Shown here: positions 35,165 through 47,097 of the stretch, in pieces
Layout: each line of letters starts with the position of its first letter
Position numbering within the stretch: the first letter of the stretch is position 1
Origin: Pinus tabuliformis
Lineage: Eukaryota > Streptophyta > Pinopsida > Pinales > Pinaceae
NCBI GenBank assembly: GCA_031772625.1
Contig: CM062817.1
Coordinates: 886,018,184-886,082,183 of the forward strand
DNA length: 64,000 nucleotides
Direction: 5' to 3'
Translations under genes and position numbers: made by a program
The notes under the pieces: model-generated
What the model was told of the DNA's origin: nothing
Database searches by the model: none
Seen by the model: the letters and a program-made list of their open reading frames with translations, nothing else

Positions 35165-35339
35165 ACTAGGGTGCCCCCTAGCATTTTGAGTTTTTGGGTC
35201 ATGTGACCGATTTTGTCTTGGTTACAGAACATTATATGTAAACCATAAACAACTTATATATATATATATTTTGATTTTCGGGGTTTTATTCTGGTTGAGT
35301 TATGTGATCCACATGTACAACATTGATGATGTGTTTCTT
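35165..35339. other. Spacer between antisense gene and aRNH, with (TA)n run
   Basis: Contains a short (TA)n tract at about 35254-35270. Element F has a long (TA)n tract in the corresponding place (51051-51145). Confidence 0.6.
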
Positions 35340-35771
35340 TTATAAATGTCGCAAATGTCTATCTAACACATAGTTTTCTAATGAGTCGGTTAATGTGTTT
35401 AAGTTTCTGGAAATATGCTGGTATTGAATTAAATCAAACTGTCTTTCCAAAATCTTAACCCTTAGAAACATGCGATAAATGGCTGGATTTCGGACGGAAT
35501 ATATACCATTGAGTTGTAGTATTACGAGTTGTGAGTCTAGCCTGACGATTAGTCGGCGTATACCATGGGTGATGGCATCAGAGAGCAGTTCTATCAACGC
35601 GCTATACTCAGCGATGTTATTCGTTGATTGCCCAATACATACACCTCTGAAACTTACTAACTCGCCGCTTGGATCAAAAATGGCCCAGGTTGCGGAGGAC
35701 AGGTTCCGCGAACTACGACTCGCTCCGTCGGCATATCCAACACATGTCTCCAAAAGGTTTGACATCTGCAA
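35340..35771 (-). pseudogene. pol: Second RNase H (aRNH-type) of element E, downstream of integrase
   Basis: An RNase H fold with the acidic sites in order: GYADGASRSSRN, NIAEYSALIELL, VRLDSQLVILQL and NTLTDSLENYVLD. The central SSATWAIFDPSGELVSFRGV matches the type-I core strands. It begins about 80 bp after the integrase end, on the same strand, in its own frame. Ordinary gypsy RNase H is also present before integrase, so E carries two. F repeats this order at 50530-50976. How it would be translated (read-through, splicing or separately) is not visible. Confidence 0.82.
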
Positions 35772-35852
35772 TAAATGTAAAAAGGTGGATTACTCGACCA
35801 AAACAAACACTTTAGCGAAAACAAAATACAACAAAAGCATATTGGTTACTAT

Positions 35853-37090
35853 TTAAGCATAGTAACGCTTGAGGTACAACCCGTTACGGGGTTGCGCCAG
35901 TGGAATTCCGTCATAATCCATTAACTCGTAGGCTCCTTTTGCTAACACTCGTTTAACAATATAGGGGCCCATCCATAAAGAATTAAATTTACCTGCTCCC
36001 AATTTATCGGATTCTTGGTCGTAAAGCAAGACCAAGTCACCTTCTGAGAAGATACGGGGTTTGACATTTTTGTCGAATTGCGCCTTGACTCGTTTCTTAT
36101 GGGCTTCGTTAGCCAACGCGGCATCACGGCGGGTTTCATCCAATTGGATTAATTCCAAGAAACGGGCCTCTTCTTCTGAAGTTCCGGGGAGGAGATCAAT
36201 TGCGAGTTTAAGAGACGAGATTTCACACTGGACTGGTAAGACTGCTTCCAGGCCATATACCAGTTGGAAAGGTGTGAACCCGGTCGCATTCCTTACCGAT
36301 GTTCGGTAGGCCCGTAAGGCTGAGTACAGGATTAGGTGCCACCTTCTTTTGTGAACCCCGATCATCCTTTGCAATATACGCTTCAGGACCTTGTTGATCG
36401 CTTCAACTTGTCCGTTGGCTTGAGGATAATACGGGGTAGAGCTGTCGTGAGATAGCCCTAGCTTGGCAGCTAATTCAACCATCATGTGATTGCGAAAATG
36501 CGATCCATGATCCGTAACTATAGCCTGTGGTACGCCGAATCTGGCGACTACATGATCGAAAAAGAAAAGGGCAGCTGTTTCACCAATGTTATCTAATGTA
36601 GGCATCGCCTCGGCCCATTTGGTAAAATATTCAACGGCGACTATAATATACCCATGCCCCCCGGTCGAGGTAGGGTTACATGTCATGAAATCGATGCCCC
36701 ATTTGGCGAAAGGCCCAACAGCAACTATTGGATGTAAAGGTGCGGGTGGTCTTCTGGTTTTGCTATCAAAAATTTGACAAGCATGGCAACTTCTGACTGC
36801 GGTTATGCAATCTTTGAAAATGGTTGGCCAGAAGTATCCTGCTCGTAAGATTTTTTGTGTTGTAGCATATCCAGATTGATGCCCCCCACACGTGCCTGAA
36901 TGACACTCATTCAGGGCTTTTTCGTCCTCCTCATGGGTGAGGCACCTTCTCAGAACTGTATCGATACCACGACAGTAAAGCGTATCACCGACGATCATGT
37001 AGTCTTTTGCTTGGTATTGTATACGTTTCTGTTCTGAGTGAGAGGTGTTAGGCCTAAACTTTTGGGTTTGGAGATAAATTATTATATCTC
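35853..37090 (-). pseudogene. pol: Integrase of element E (part of a fossil pol)
   Basis: A complete integrase reading: zinc module HSGTCGGHQSGY...CHACQIFDSKTRR, catalytic core KWGIDFMTCNP, VAVEYFTKWAEAMPT, VTDHGSHFRNHMM and PYYPQANGQVEAINKVLK, then the tail EGDLVLLYDQE and SLWMGPYIVKRVLAKGAYEL. It ends PRNGLYLKRYYA without a chromodomain. It is the best reference in the window for the split integrase of F. Confidence 0.93.
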
Positions 37091-37700
37091 CATACCACTC
37101 ATTGCTTGTAGATATCAAAAACAAATTCTCGTCCACGATTGATTCTTCAGATGTTTCATCGTTGGACGACGATGGGAGATCGCACAGTGATTCTGCGAAA
37201 ACTAGAGCTTTCTTTGATTTGGATTTTACAAATTCCAGATCAAACTCTTGAAGGATTGCTATCCATTTTGAATATTTTCCCCCCAGTAACTGTCGCGATA
37301 ATATATAAGTCATGGGGTTGCAATCAGACAAAATGGTAGTTTTCCGAAAGAGGACATAGTGTCGAAACCTTTGTATCGCTTGAACAGCCGCAAGCGCTAG
37401 TTTTTCAACATAAGAATATTTACTTTCTGTATCATTTAAGTTTCTACTTAAATAATATATAGGGTGTTCCATTCCATCGACTTCTTGAACTAAAACCATT
37501 GCGATGGTCGTATCTGCTGCAGCTAGATACAGGTTAAAGTCTCTTTGATAATCGGGTGCGTACATTAATGATGCTTTTATTAAGGAATCCTTTAAAGCAT
37601 CAAAGGAAGCTAGCGCAACCTGATCCCAGACGAAGGGTACCTCCTTTTTCAAAAGACGTGTATAACCTTTAGCAAGTTCGGCGTAATTTGGAATGAATCT
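37091..37700 (-). pseudogene. pol: Gypsy-type RNase H of element E
   Basis: Continuous with integrase. Signs: FNLYLAAADTTIAMVLVQE, HPIYYLSRNLNDTESKYSYVEKLALA, RHYVLFRKTTILSDCNPMTYIL and KYSKWIAILQEFDLEFV. The normal RNase H site between RT and integrase. Confidence 0.9.
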
Positions 37701-38924
37701 CCTTAGAAAGTTTGCTTTCCCTTGGAGTTTCTGAATCTGAAGCAAATTTGAAGGTGGAGGCAAATTGATGATTGCCTGGACCTTGCAAGGGTCGAGACGA
37801 ATCCCATCCTTTGAGACTACAAAGCCAAGTAAACGACCAGAACTGATGCAAAATACACATTTGTGTGGATTGAGTCGTATCTTGTAGTGTCAGCAACGTA
37901 GAAATATCGCTCTTAAATGCTGCGGATGATCAGTCCGCTTTCGTGAATGAGCCGGAAGGTCGTCGAGGTATGGTTGAACGATGTTCTTGATGTCATGGAA
38001 GGCATAATTCATTGCCCTCTGAAACGTCACCCCTGCGTTCTTTAAACCAAAGGGTAATTTTCGATATGCGAATGTGACCCACGAACAAATGAATGCAGTC
38101 TTTGACTGGTCCTGTGGGCGGATATTTATTTGATTATACCCGGAAAATCCATCCATGAATGAAAAGATTGCACATCCGGCGCATTCATCAATTATCTGGT
38201 CGATGAAGGGTGTAGGGTAGTTGTCTTTTGGACAAGCTTGGTTTACATCCCTATAATCGACACACACTCTAATTGTCCCTTGTTTCTTCATAACAGGGAC
38301 AATATTCGATACCCAATCGGTTAAAGGAACTGGGTAGATGAAACCAGCATGGAGAAGTTTTTCAACTTCTGCCTTAATGGCAGCGGCTTTCTTGGGGTGC
38401 ACCTGCCTGAGCCGTTGTCTTATCGGTTTGACATCTGGATACATCTTAATTTCGTGTTCAACGATACTCGAGTCGATGCTTGGCATTTCATCATATGACC
38501 AAGCAAAGACATCTCTGAACTCATGAAAAAGAGCGTTATATATTTCCAGTTCTGAAGGAGAACAACCTTTGCCGACATAAATATTCTCTACAACATTTGT
38601 TTTAGTCGAGATATTTATGGCTATAGTCTCTTCAATATTGGATAAGTTTCGCTCGGAATCCACCGTATTTACAGTATTTGATAGGAATTCAAAAACTGTA
38701 GGGTGATAAAGGTCATCTTGAGTATCTTCTTCATAATTTGGAAGAAGGGAACGATGGTGGCAATCATTCCATGGTGCCCCCTCAATCAACATTGATTGTA
38801 GAATTCCTTCGTCGGTTCCATGCACTCGTGACCAAGGATCTAAAGGGGTACCATATTCTCTAGACCTATCTACCCAAACGCTTGATGAGCATTGATTTGG
38901 GCTCGCCTCCCATGCCAGAAACAT
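37701..38924 (-). pseudogene. pol: Reverse transcriptase of element E
   Basis: Motifs: LLHAGFIYPVPLTDWVSNIV, IRVCVDYRDVNQACPKDNYP, FSFMDGFSGYNQINI, FAYRKLPFGLKNAGVTFQRAMN and YLDD (about 37955), followed by the thumb region into RNase H. The N-terminal extension carries VWVDRSREYG and GAPWNDCHH, which identify the matching piece of F left of copia D. Fossil, with few breaks. Confidence 0.92.
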
Positions 38925-38930
38925 TGATTG

Positions 38931-39701
38931 CTACAATATTTCTATTGGGCTTGGGGGCAAAACCATTGCATGATCCATGTCGATATCGTCTTCTGAGATC
39001 TTCGTGGAAGATATCATATTGCAGGTACCTATCGACGCTATTTCCGCCAAGTCGATCGGAGGTGGAAGAGCGAAAGTTCCCATTAGTATAGGATCTTTTA
39101 GTAGGCCTACTCCGATATTCTGAAGAGAATGGGGGCTTCCATGGATCATGGGAATGCTTCCTGTAACTTGTGAACCATTAGGGAGGAAGTTTTGTTGGTC
39201 GACGATCGTAATTCCCCCTTGAAAAGGGAATGCAATCTTTCTAAAATAGGTCGACACAACAGCTGCCATGGCATAGATCCATGGTCTTCCTAGTAGGATG
39301 TTGTAATCAAGATTCCCATCGATGACTTCAACATCTATTTCTACTATTTTCCCCCCTAGTTCAACCTTCAAGTTATTTAGGATACCATACGGGGTATATG
39401 TCCTTCCGTCGAATGCTTTTAATGTTGTCGAGGATTGCAACAAGGTTGGAGATCCTAAAGTTTTCCAGCAACTCATCGACATAATACATGTAGATGCCCC
39501 CTCGTCAATAATTGTTCGGTGAACAGTTTTGTTGAGGGCTTTCACTTGGATAAGGAAAGCTAGTTGAGCTGGTAACTGAGGATCGTATCCTTTGTGATCA
39601 AAGGATACAAGATTGGAATCCTTAGGATCAACCCCACCAATGGCTGATAACAAAGTCTGCCTTTGGGATGGGCAATTTTGTAGTACTTCAAGAGTCAACA
39701 T
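38931..39701 (-). pseudogene. pol: Protease region of element E
   Basis: A retropepsin-like domain with active-site motif DEGASTCIMSMSCWKTLG and, downstream, VEVIDGNLDYNILLGRPWIYAM. DEGAS in place of DSGAS is, as far as I recall, a variant common in plant Tat-type elements. It sits between gag and RT. Confidence 0.85.
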
Positions 39702-39713
39702 AGCGGATGGTGA

Positions 39714-42541
39714 TTAGGCCAAATCTTCCACTATGTTATAATGCCGCGCTGCTCTGGCGCGAGGATTAAATGTCGACTTGTGTACTACTCCCTTTGGCGG
39801 TTTTATTGTTAATTCAGGAATGATGGGTGGTACAACTTCTGCTGAAGTTGTTGTCGAACTGCTTGGTTGATCTTCTTCCTTGCCGTTCGACAGCTGCGGA
39901 TTCCCGTAATCTTTGTTCCTTGTCGAAATCAAAGCATCATTTTGTTGCTTCGAGATTGACAACATTAGCACTTGCGACGGGGAAGCATTTCCACTATCAA
40001 CCAGATTTATTCCTGGATTTGGAAACGGATCAGTTAACACAACTGAGGTTTGCGAACTCTTGAAGAACCTTTTAAGCTCAGCTTTGTATGGAAATTCTTT
40101 CGTCCAATGATCCTCATCACATATCTGACACCCTGAGGGGGGAGGTTTCCTATTTCCAGGAGGGTTTGAAGAAGTTTTTTCAGGGGATGATTCACCCTGT
40201 TTCTTCTTCTTCCCTTTGATTTGCTTTTTCTTGCTTCCTGGTTGTTTGGTTTCTTTGCCCTTATCTGCTGATACGACATTTACTTCTGAAGCAAGAATTT
40301 CGTCTTTTGCATTTTGATCCGAAATCTTACGGGCCTTCTTGGAGTTGGCCTTTGTCGATTTCGCGTTTGTCGTGCCAATCACGCCATCACCGGCATGAGA
40401 GTCATTGTTTGATTTAGGAGGAGGAGGAATTGAGAATTCCGGTCTAGGGGCGTCAGGTATTTTGTCGTAGAGCGTGCCAGACTGAGTATAGACTAAGTCT
40501 AGATATTGCGCACGAGCGATAACTTGCTCTTCCGTTACGACTCCCCCCTTTGCCACATCTTCCATTATAGCAGGAAGTAACGACTTGATAAACAATTCAG
40601 CTAATAGCTGATCGGGAACATACGTTTTTACCATCCTACGACGACGTCGCCACTCATGTATATGATCAGATATGTGAGTGGCCGTTGTCTGTTTGAAGTT
40701 GGTTAAGATTTCCGTTCCCATTTCATACCTTATCGGTAATTGAAAATGGGTTAAGAAAGTCGTGGCTAAGGTGCTGAAATTGTCGAACGAAGCTCTAGGC
40801 AATTCAATATACCATTTTGCCGCTGGACCCGTTAACGTCCTCTGAAAAAGGCGAAGCCTTATCGAATCATCGTTTAGGGTGTTTGATGAACACCATAGAT
40901 GAAATGTCATCACGTGATTCGATGGGTCCTCACCTGGATTTCCATTAAATTTAGGAATGTATGAAGGAAGTTTGTGAGGAATCGCTGGCCACCAAGGGGC
41001 GTAAGCAATTGGATCATTTGTTAACCGGTGTAAATCGGGTAACTCTAAAGTTGCCACGAATGGTAACTGTTGATTCAGGTTAGGTGAAGCATACCCAGGA
41101 TACAATGGAATTGCCTGAGCAGTTGGCCTTTGCATACCAGCATAATGTAATTGATGTTGGTATGACCGATACAGTTGGTGGACATGACTACCGTAAAGTG
41201 GTTGATTTTGACCGTTTTGAATGTACGGTTGTCCACTGTTCGCAAAGATCTGCTGCTCAGAACCTTGGTATATTTGTTGGAATTGTGGTTGTTGATATTG
41301 CACCAGCCACGGTTGCGAAGCCATGTTCTGTTGCGCTATACTAACCGTTGGACCAAGGTGTGGGGTAATTGTACCCGTTTGGACCTGCGTCGCCCCACCA
41401 GTAGGCGATTGTGGTTGAGTCACAGGGTCAAGGGGCTGTTGCATTACAACCTGAGAGATCTGAGGTTGACATACAATAGGCAACGTTTAAACTTGCGACA
41501 CTGTCACAATAGCTGGTGTAGTCGGGATGTTCGACATAGGTACACATTGTTGCATAGAATACACAACCCTTGGTTGTTGGGGTAGTATAGGTACCCAACC
41601 ACTTGATGTAACTCCAGTATAACCTGAATACTGTTGTGAACTCCCGTATGGATATCCTCCCGGAGGGGGTAATGAAAGGGCATACTGCCCCCCATACGGT
41701 GGCAATTCGGAACTCAAGGGGATTGTTTGTCCTTGGGGACTGGATTGCCCAAATTGACCTCCAAATGGATCAATTTGGCGAGTATCAACATAAGAGTTAC
41801 CAGATATTATTCCGGAGGAACAAACAGGAACGGACCACACTGTCGAAATAGTCCCTGGGCGGACTCCTTCTAGCGGTTGTGAGCTAGTCGGGACAGATGG
41901 TATACCGGCAAACATTGTCAGAGTGACGACAGGGAGTTCTGCTGTCGCTGTGTCATTCGACACAGTCCTAGATGTTGACGGTTGTTCAGACATTTTGAGT
42001 CTATCCAAAAGATTACCTAGCGATTCTACAGGAACTTCCACTGGTGGTAGACTAACTTCTGATGTCGAAGGAAATAGAGCGACCCCGACTCCAAAATGTG
42101 TTGGAGTACTTGCTTGCGGATCTTCTACAATTTCCTCTATCGAATCAAACCAGGTGGAAGGGGAAGACCGTCAGGTCCGTAAAATATTTCTGGTGCCGAA
42201 GAAGGGGTTGAATCAACAGCGACAGATGTTTGAGGAACAAGACTCTCTGAACCGGTTACAGATGGAACTGGTTCAGTAACACAAGTGTTTGCTCTCAGAC
42301 TAGGATCAGTATCACTGTCCCTCTATGGTTGTTGAACTTCTTCTGTAGAGGCAAGGTTTCCAGAAATGTTTGGAGGAACCGGAATCTCAGATGTTGTTGG
42401 AACACTTGTTCTAACTTTGATAGGAGATTTCGAACCGGTTAAACGAGTTCGCTTTGTCCGTACTGTTTTCGATTCCGGAGACAAAGACGGTTGACTCGTA
42501 AGCCTCCGCGAACGACGGGGTTTCAATTGACTTTCTTCCAC
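39714..42541 (-). pseudogene. gag: gag region of element E
   Basis: The N-terminal third (about 42541-41100) is Pro/Gln/Ser-rich low complexity with many PQ and QQP runs. The gag core at about 40560-41010 has YIPKFNGNPGEDPSNHVMTF, a TGPAAKWYIELP motif and FLTHFQLPI, the usual retrotransposon-gag order. A Lys-rich segment and a partial knuckle CQICDEDHWTKEF (about 40090-40140) follow. The region is mostly open and treated as a fossil. Confidence 0.85.
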
Positions 42542-42630
42542 GATTGCAGATTACTCGATCAACCAAAATACAAAAAGGGGAAAGTGTGTTTCCGAATTTA
42601 ATGAATTTTTAGACGCTTTAGACACAACTT

Positions 42631-42752
42631 GCTTTTTCAATTTTAAAGAGTCGAGAAAAAGCTAAAGATGACTCTAGTCTCCTTCGATGTTTTAACGAGC
42701 CCGAAGTGACAAACGCTCGGATGGACTTTTTCTGTTATAGAGTCTGAAAAAG
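42631..42752. repeat. Stem-loop array 2 of element E (leader)
   Basis: GCTTTTTC/GAAAAAGC (42631-42662), CTTCG/CGAAG around ATGTTTTAACGAGCC (42682-42706) and CTTTTTC/GAAAAAG (42726-42752). Loops again hold TTTTAAAGAGTC, TTTTAACGAGCC and TTATAGAGTC. They are the same family as the array at 32409-32836, at the other end of the element. Confidence 0.8.
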
Positions 42753-43866
42753 GCCAAAAGGAACTGCTCTGGAGTTCTAGGTAGAGGGTGTGCCAAACTT
42801 TTCGCAAAATCGCAAAATACTTTTTAAGGTATGGGCGGTCAATCTTCCCGAATGCTGTGTTTAGTGCATTGCGATCAGTAGGGCGGCCGACACGGCTTGC
42901 TAAGGATAAAGGTTTTATGCCTATAGGGGTCTCCCAATATATACTCGACGGTACGTGGGAGCACAATCCGTACTGGCGCTATCGTCTCTCAGGAGGAATC
43001 ACCCAACCATCAGCGAGATCGACAGTCACCAGGTTTTACGACGCCAGAACACGTCTTTAGCCTAGACCTCTATGTTGTGCGTTATGTTACAAAGTGTTGT
43101 TAAGTTCATTCAATTTATTTTAGGTTGATCTTTCTTAGAAGTTTGCCTTTTTGGATCACCACGAGATGTATGATACAATTCCTAAATGCAGTCTAAAGAT
43201 GATAAGCAAGCTTTTATATCTTTTCAACAATGAAAATCCTAGCTACAAGGGGAAAAGGAAGACACAAACTTTTCTCGAAGAGCATAGAGCACACTGTAAT
43301 GCACTTTTCCCTAAATCAAAGCATGCAAACTATCAAAATGCAAATGCACAAATGCATGTATTTGTTTTCGCTTCCTTAATATTGATGCCTAAAAAGAAAG
43401 TTGTTGTACAAATTTGAATTCGATTTCAAGTGAAAACATAAACAAGTTCCTTTTTCAAAATCAAAAAGACGATTACGACACTTTATGATTTACTTGTTTC
43501 GACACTAGAAATGCATAAATTCAAACCAAACGTCAAAAGTAAAAGCTCAATCAACTGTGAACAGCAAACAAACTCACTCCTAAGATCAAAACGACACTTA
43601 CGACAATTCTAGATCTAAGGGCGACAGTATGACTAGTTTACTTTTGTAATGGGAAACTGCAAATGATGTAACAAATACACAAAGAACAAATACAGTTTCT
43701 TTATACAACTGAGGCGGAATTGAGGCAAAGAAAAGGGGTTTCAGATAGGTACACTGACTGATAACAGGCTGCAAAAATAGAGATGAAACTGAGCAAAAGG
43801 AAGCAGGGAACCACAGCTGCACAAGCAAAGGCTGATCAGCGCACCCTCAGCACAGAGAAACTAAAC

Positions 43867-43902
43867 TTCAGCGCAGGTATCCTTCACGGGACCTGCGTTG
43901 AA
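43867..43902. repeat. 12-bp hairpin TTCAGCGCAGGT/ACCTGCGTTGAA in the leader of E
   Basis: Arms 43867-43878 and 43891-43902, 12-base loop, eleven Watson-Crick pairs and one G-T wobble. The same words occur at 33743-33794 in the opposite order and, weaker, in the LTRs. Confidence 0.85.
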
Positions 43903-44243
43903 ATGCAGAACCTCTTCACAGAGTCTGCGTTGAAGCAGAAACGAGATTTGTTTCTGGGTTCTGGGTTACGGTTTGCTGTTAAATCTACAGTTTTTGGCCG
44001 GATCAAAGCTATCAATTAGGTACAATTAGGAGGATGATTTAAAGGAGGAATAAGATCTATCACAAAGTTCTGTTAGAGCACTTGTGGATCAATTTGTTCA
44101 GATCATAAAAACAGGCCCAGTGAGTGGACTAGAGTGGCAGATCTCTACTTTGCATTTGAAAATGGAAAATGCATTTCGATTCGGCACTCCTGAGTTTATG
44201 AGAAGAACAACCACAGAAACACAAATAAACTAACAAGATACTC

Positions 44244-44261
44244 TCCCCAGTGGAGTCGCCA
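44244..44261 (-). other. Primer-binding site of element E
   Basis: TGGCGACTCCACTGGGGA on the minus strand, three bases from the LTR. This is a primer-site form common in plant Tat/Ogre-like elements; element I has a near copy. Confidence 0.88.
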
Positions 44262-44264
44262 ATT

Positions 44265-45305
44265 TGTTGTTGGGAAAAGTATCCAATTCGGAATGCCCCT
44301 ATCCCGCTCTAAGAGGTGATAGTGCCTTAGCAACAAACAGGTAAACTTATTTGGGTATTCTTCTTTATGAAATGTAAGTGAGGAAGAAGGATCTAACTAA
44401 CCTGTATCTTCCGCTAGTTTGTCGATCCAAATCACTCCTCTCTTCAGTAGCTCCCAGCTTCTTGCTCCTTCACCGGCCCAGCTTCACCGAATTCCTGCAA
44501 GATCACAAGAGAGAGAAACTACACAAAGATACAGATATACATTCATAAAAAGCTCAAGATTAGATTAAGCTAAACATATAAGCATAACAAAACATCATTG
44601 ATACACAACATGTAGGAGAAACTCAAATAGTTTATTGATGAAATAAGAAAGTCCAAGAGGAGATACAACCAAGTGAGTTCCGATCCAGCATCTACCTCCC
44701 AGCAAAGGAATCCCTTCCTCTCCTCCAACAAAGCATAAATCACCCAATGTGCTAATCTCAATCTCAAACCAACAACAATTCTCTGCAAAGTACAAAATTC
44801 CAGCCTCCTGAACCTCTGGGTGAGAGATCCATATATAGATGTGAGCAGAGAGGATGAGTCAGCTTATGTTTTGACTTGTGGCTTCTCTCTGTCAGTTCTT
44901 GCTTCCACTTGGAGGTTGAGAACCTCTTACTCATCACTAGTCGAATTCATTGAGGCAAGTGTCATTGGAGAAGATTCTGGAAGCTTCCAAGGTCTTTCCA
45001 CCTCGTTGAATGAGCTTGCCATTTGTCATTTCCCGCTCAGCGCACCCTGGTAGTGCTTCCACCTGCGTTGCAGTGCACCTAGCCAGTGTAGACTCTGCAT
45101 TTCAACGCAGGCAGCTAGTGGAGCCTCTGAATTGATCCTGAACTGACTATTTCTGAGTGGTTTTTGGTGGAGAACTTCTGGGAGAAGCTGTCATTGGTTG
45201 ACCTTGTTCCTTTAGGAGCTGTAACAACATCTTTAGGGACATTGGATCCCTTGAATTATGGACATTTCATGCTTATAGCTGTAAGGCACAAAAATGTCTA
45301 TAACA
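44265..45305 (-). repeat. 5' LTR of element E
   Basis: 1041 bp twin of 30213-31252. The minus-strand CTATATATGG box near 44830-44838 is the likely promoter of the element transcript. Confidence 0.96.
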
Positions 45306-46126
45306 CATCTCCATGAATGGGATCAATGACAGAGTATTCCTGTGGCAAATAAGATCTATGAAACCCTACAACATTACTAACTCGACATAGGAGTATATTA
45401 CAATGAGAAGACCGAATCTGTCATTCTCAACATACTTGTTGGTTTGGGGTAGCAATGTGATGTTGTATGATGCGATCAGCATAACAGTCATTGAGTATAC
45501 ATCAGATGGGAGCAGATCCATGATGTTGAGAACAACTCAGTGATATTTGGGTGCAGCACAACATAATGATATGAGGCTGGGCAACTTGATGATAAATGAG
45601 ATCATGGGCAGCATAATGAGCATGAGCAACATGATGATATGAGCATGGGAAACATGATGATGAATGCGATCATGAGCATGGGCAACTTGATGATGAATAA
45701 GACCATGGAAGATGCAACATGATGAGCAGCATGAAGATGATGAACGAGAGGCATCACTACGATAGGTGAAGCCATCACCTTGGAGAATCAGTTGAATCAG
45801 AATGTCTTCAATTGATCTCATCGTTATAGGAAATGATCTATGCTCAGATCTAGATAAGTCAAAGTGTTGAATTCTATTGTAAATGTACTATCTCTCTCAC
45901 TTTCTCTACTGAACATTGAAGAACATAAAATAAGAATTGATCAAGGGTTTCCCCACATTGTGGGGTTTGTCCCTGGCTAGCGCCACATCTCGTGTCCTCT
46001 TGTCTTGGCTTGTCTTTTGCTATTTATATTTATGTACTATCTGCAGTTTACTTCAATGCTGATGTGATTGCTAACTGTGAAAATTTAAATAAATTTCTCT
46101 AGCATAGAACATACCTAAAATTAACA
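45306..46126 (+). repeat. 3' LTR of copia D, second part
   Basis: Continues the LTR after E; the first five bases are the duplicated catct. It matches 25388-26208 and ends CTAAAATTAACA, followed by the duplication atcat. Confidence 0.93.
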
Positions 46127-46131
46127 ATCAT
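46127..46131. repeat. Target-site duplication of copia D, right copy (atcat)
   Basis: Partner of 24321-24325; pol of element F resumes here. Confidence 0.9.
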
Positions 46132-47080
46132 CGTTCCTACTTGCTAGATTTGAGGACAATCTTAATGAACTTTATCGACTCAATATCATTGAGTTATCTA
46201 CGAATTTTACATCCATTTATGATGTTGATTCTGAGAAGAACTTGTCGAACATTGAAGAGACCATCCCTCTTGACATTTCAATTAAACCCAAAATTGTCGA
46301 AAATCTACATATTGGTGTGTCTTTCTCTCCCGATGAGGTCAAAACTTATAAAGCCCTATTCTAGGAATTTAGAGTTGTTTTTTCCTGGTATTATGAAGAA
46401 ATGCCTAGTATTGATCCAAACCTCATTGTGCATGAAATTAAAATGTATCATGATGCTAAACCAATGTGGCAACACCTTCACCTTATTCATCCCAAGAAGG
46501 TTGTTGCTATCAAAGCTGAAGTTGAAAATCTTCTACAACTTGGTTTCATCTATCCCATACCTTTGACTGACTGGGTGTCTAATATTGTCCCTATTATGAA
46601 AATAAGCGAACAATCTATGTGTGCGTTGATTATCGGTACATCAACCGTGCTTGTCAAAAGGACAACTATCCCACCCCATTTATCGATCAGATCATTAATG
46701 ATTGTGTCGGTTGTGATATATTTTCATTTATGGATGGTTTCTCTAGCTATAATCAAATCAAAATTCTCCATTGAACCAATATAAAACTCCATTCATTTTT
46801 CCCTACGGCACTTTTGCATATAAAAAACTCCCTTTCAGATTAAAGAATATTGGGGCTACATTCCAGAGGGCCACAACTTATGCCTTCCACGACATCAAAC
46901 ATATTGTGCAACCTTATTTGGACACTTTTCCTGCTCATTTACGACATTGGGTTGATCACCCGATGCATCTTAGGGCCATCATTTTACGATGTATACATTA
47001 TAAAATTTGACTCAATACGCACAAATGTGTGTTTTGTGTTAGCTCTGGTCGTCTTCTAGGATTTGTTGTATCAAAATAAT
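46132..47080 (+). pseudogene. pol: Reverse transcriptase of element F (fossil)
   Basis: Recognisable pieces: LLQLGFIYPIPLTDWVSNIVP, MDGFS.YNQ, TFAYKKLPFRLKN and FHDIKHIVQPYLD, each matching E. Many breaks. Confidence 0.8.
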
Positions 47081-47097
47081 GAATTCGTATTGATCCC

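Larger units (their letters stand above)
42542..44240 (-). other. Leader of element E (5' untranslated)
   Basis: 1.7 kb between primer site and gag, AT-rich, with no convincing gene. It contains three stem-loops of the TTTTAACGAG family near 42631-42752 and a strong hairpin at 43867-43902. Such long leaders are common in Tat-type elements. Confidence 0.7.
30213..45305 (-). mobile_element. Element E: young Tat-type Ty3/gypsy element with aRNH after integrase and an antisense gene
   Basis: 15.1 kb on the minus strand. Order: 5' LTR (44265-45305), primer site, leader with hairpins, gag, protease, RT, RNase H, integrase, aRNH, an ORF on the opposite strand, a 2-kb repeat- and hairpin-rich non-coding part, polypurine tract, 3' LTR (30213-31252). 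A clean 5-bp duplication flanks it. LTRs of 1040 and 1041 bp differ at about 15 places by eye (about 1.5%), the lowest in the window. It looks largely whole, with few breaks. Confidence 0.95.
24326..46126 (+). mobile_element. Element D: Ty1/copia retrotransposon, its 3' LTR split by element E
   Basis: 5' LTR 24326-26208, internal 26209-29152, 3' LTR 29153-30212 continuing at 45311-46126 after E. The polypurine tract TTGAGGGGGAG before TGTTAAAATTGG is typical for copia. Coding parts are reduced to a gag knuckle and RT/RNase H pieces, and much of the usual pol is absent. LTR copies differ by roughly 5-7% where compared by eye. It is strongly decayed and older than E, younger than F. Confidence 0.9.
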
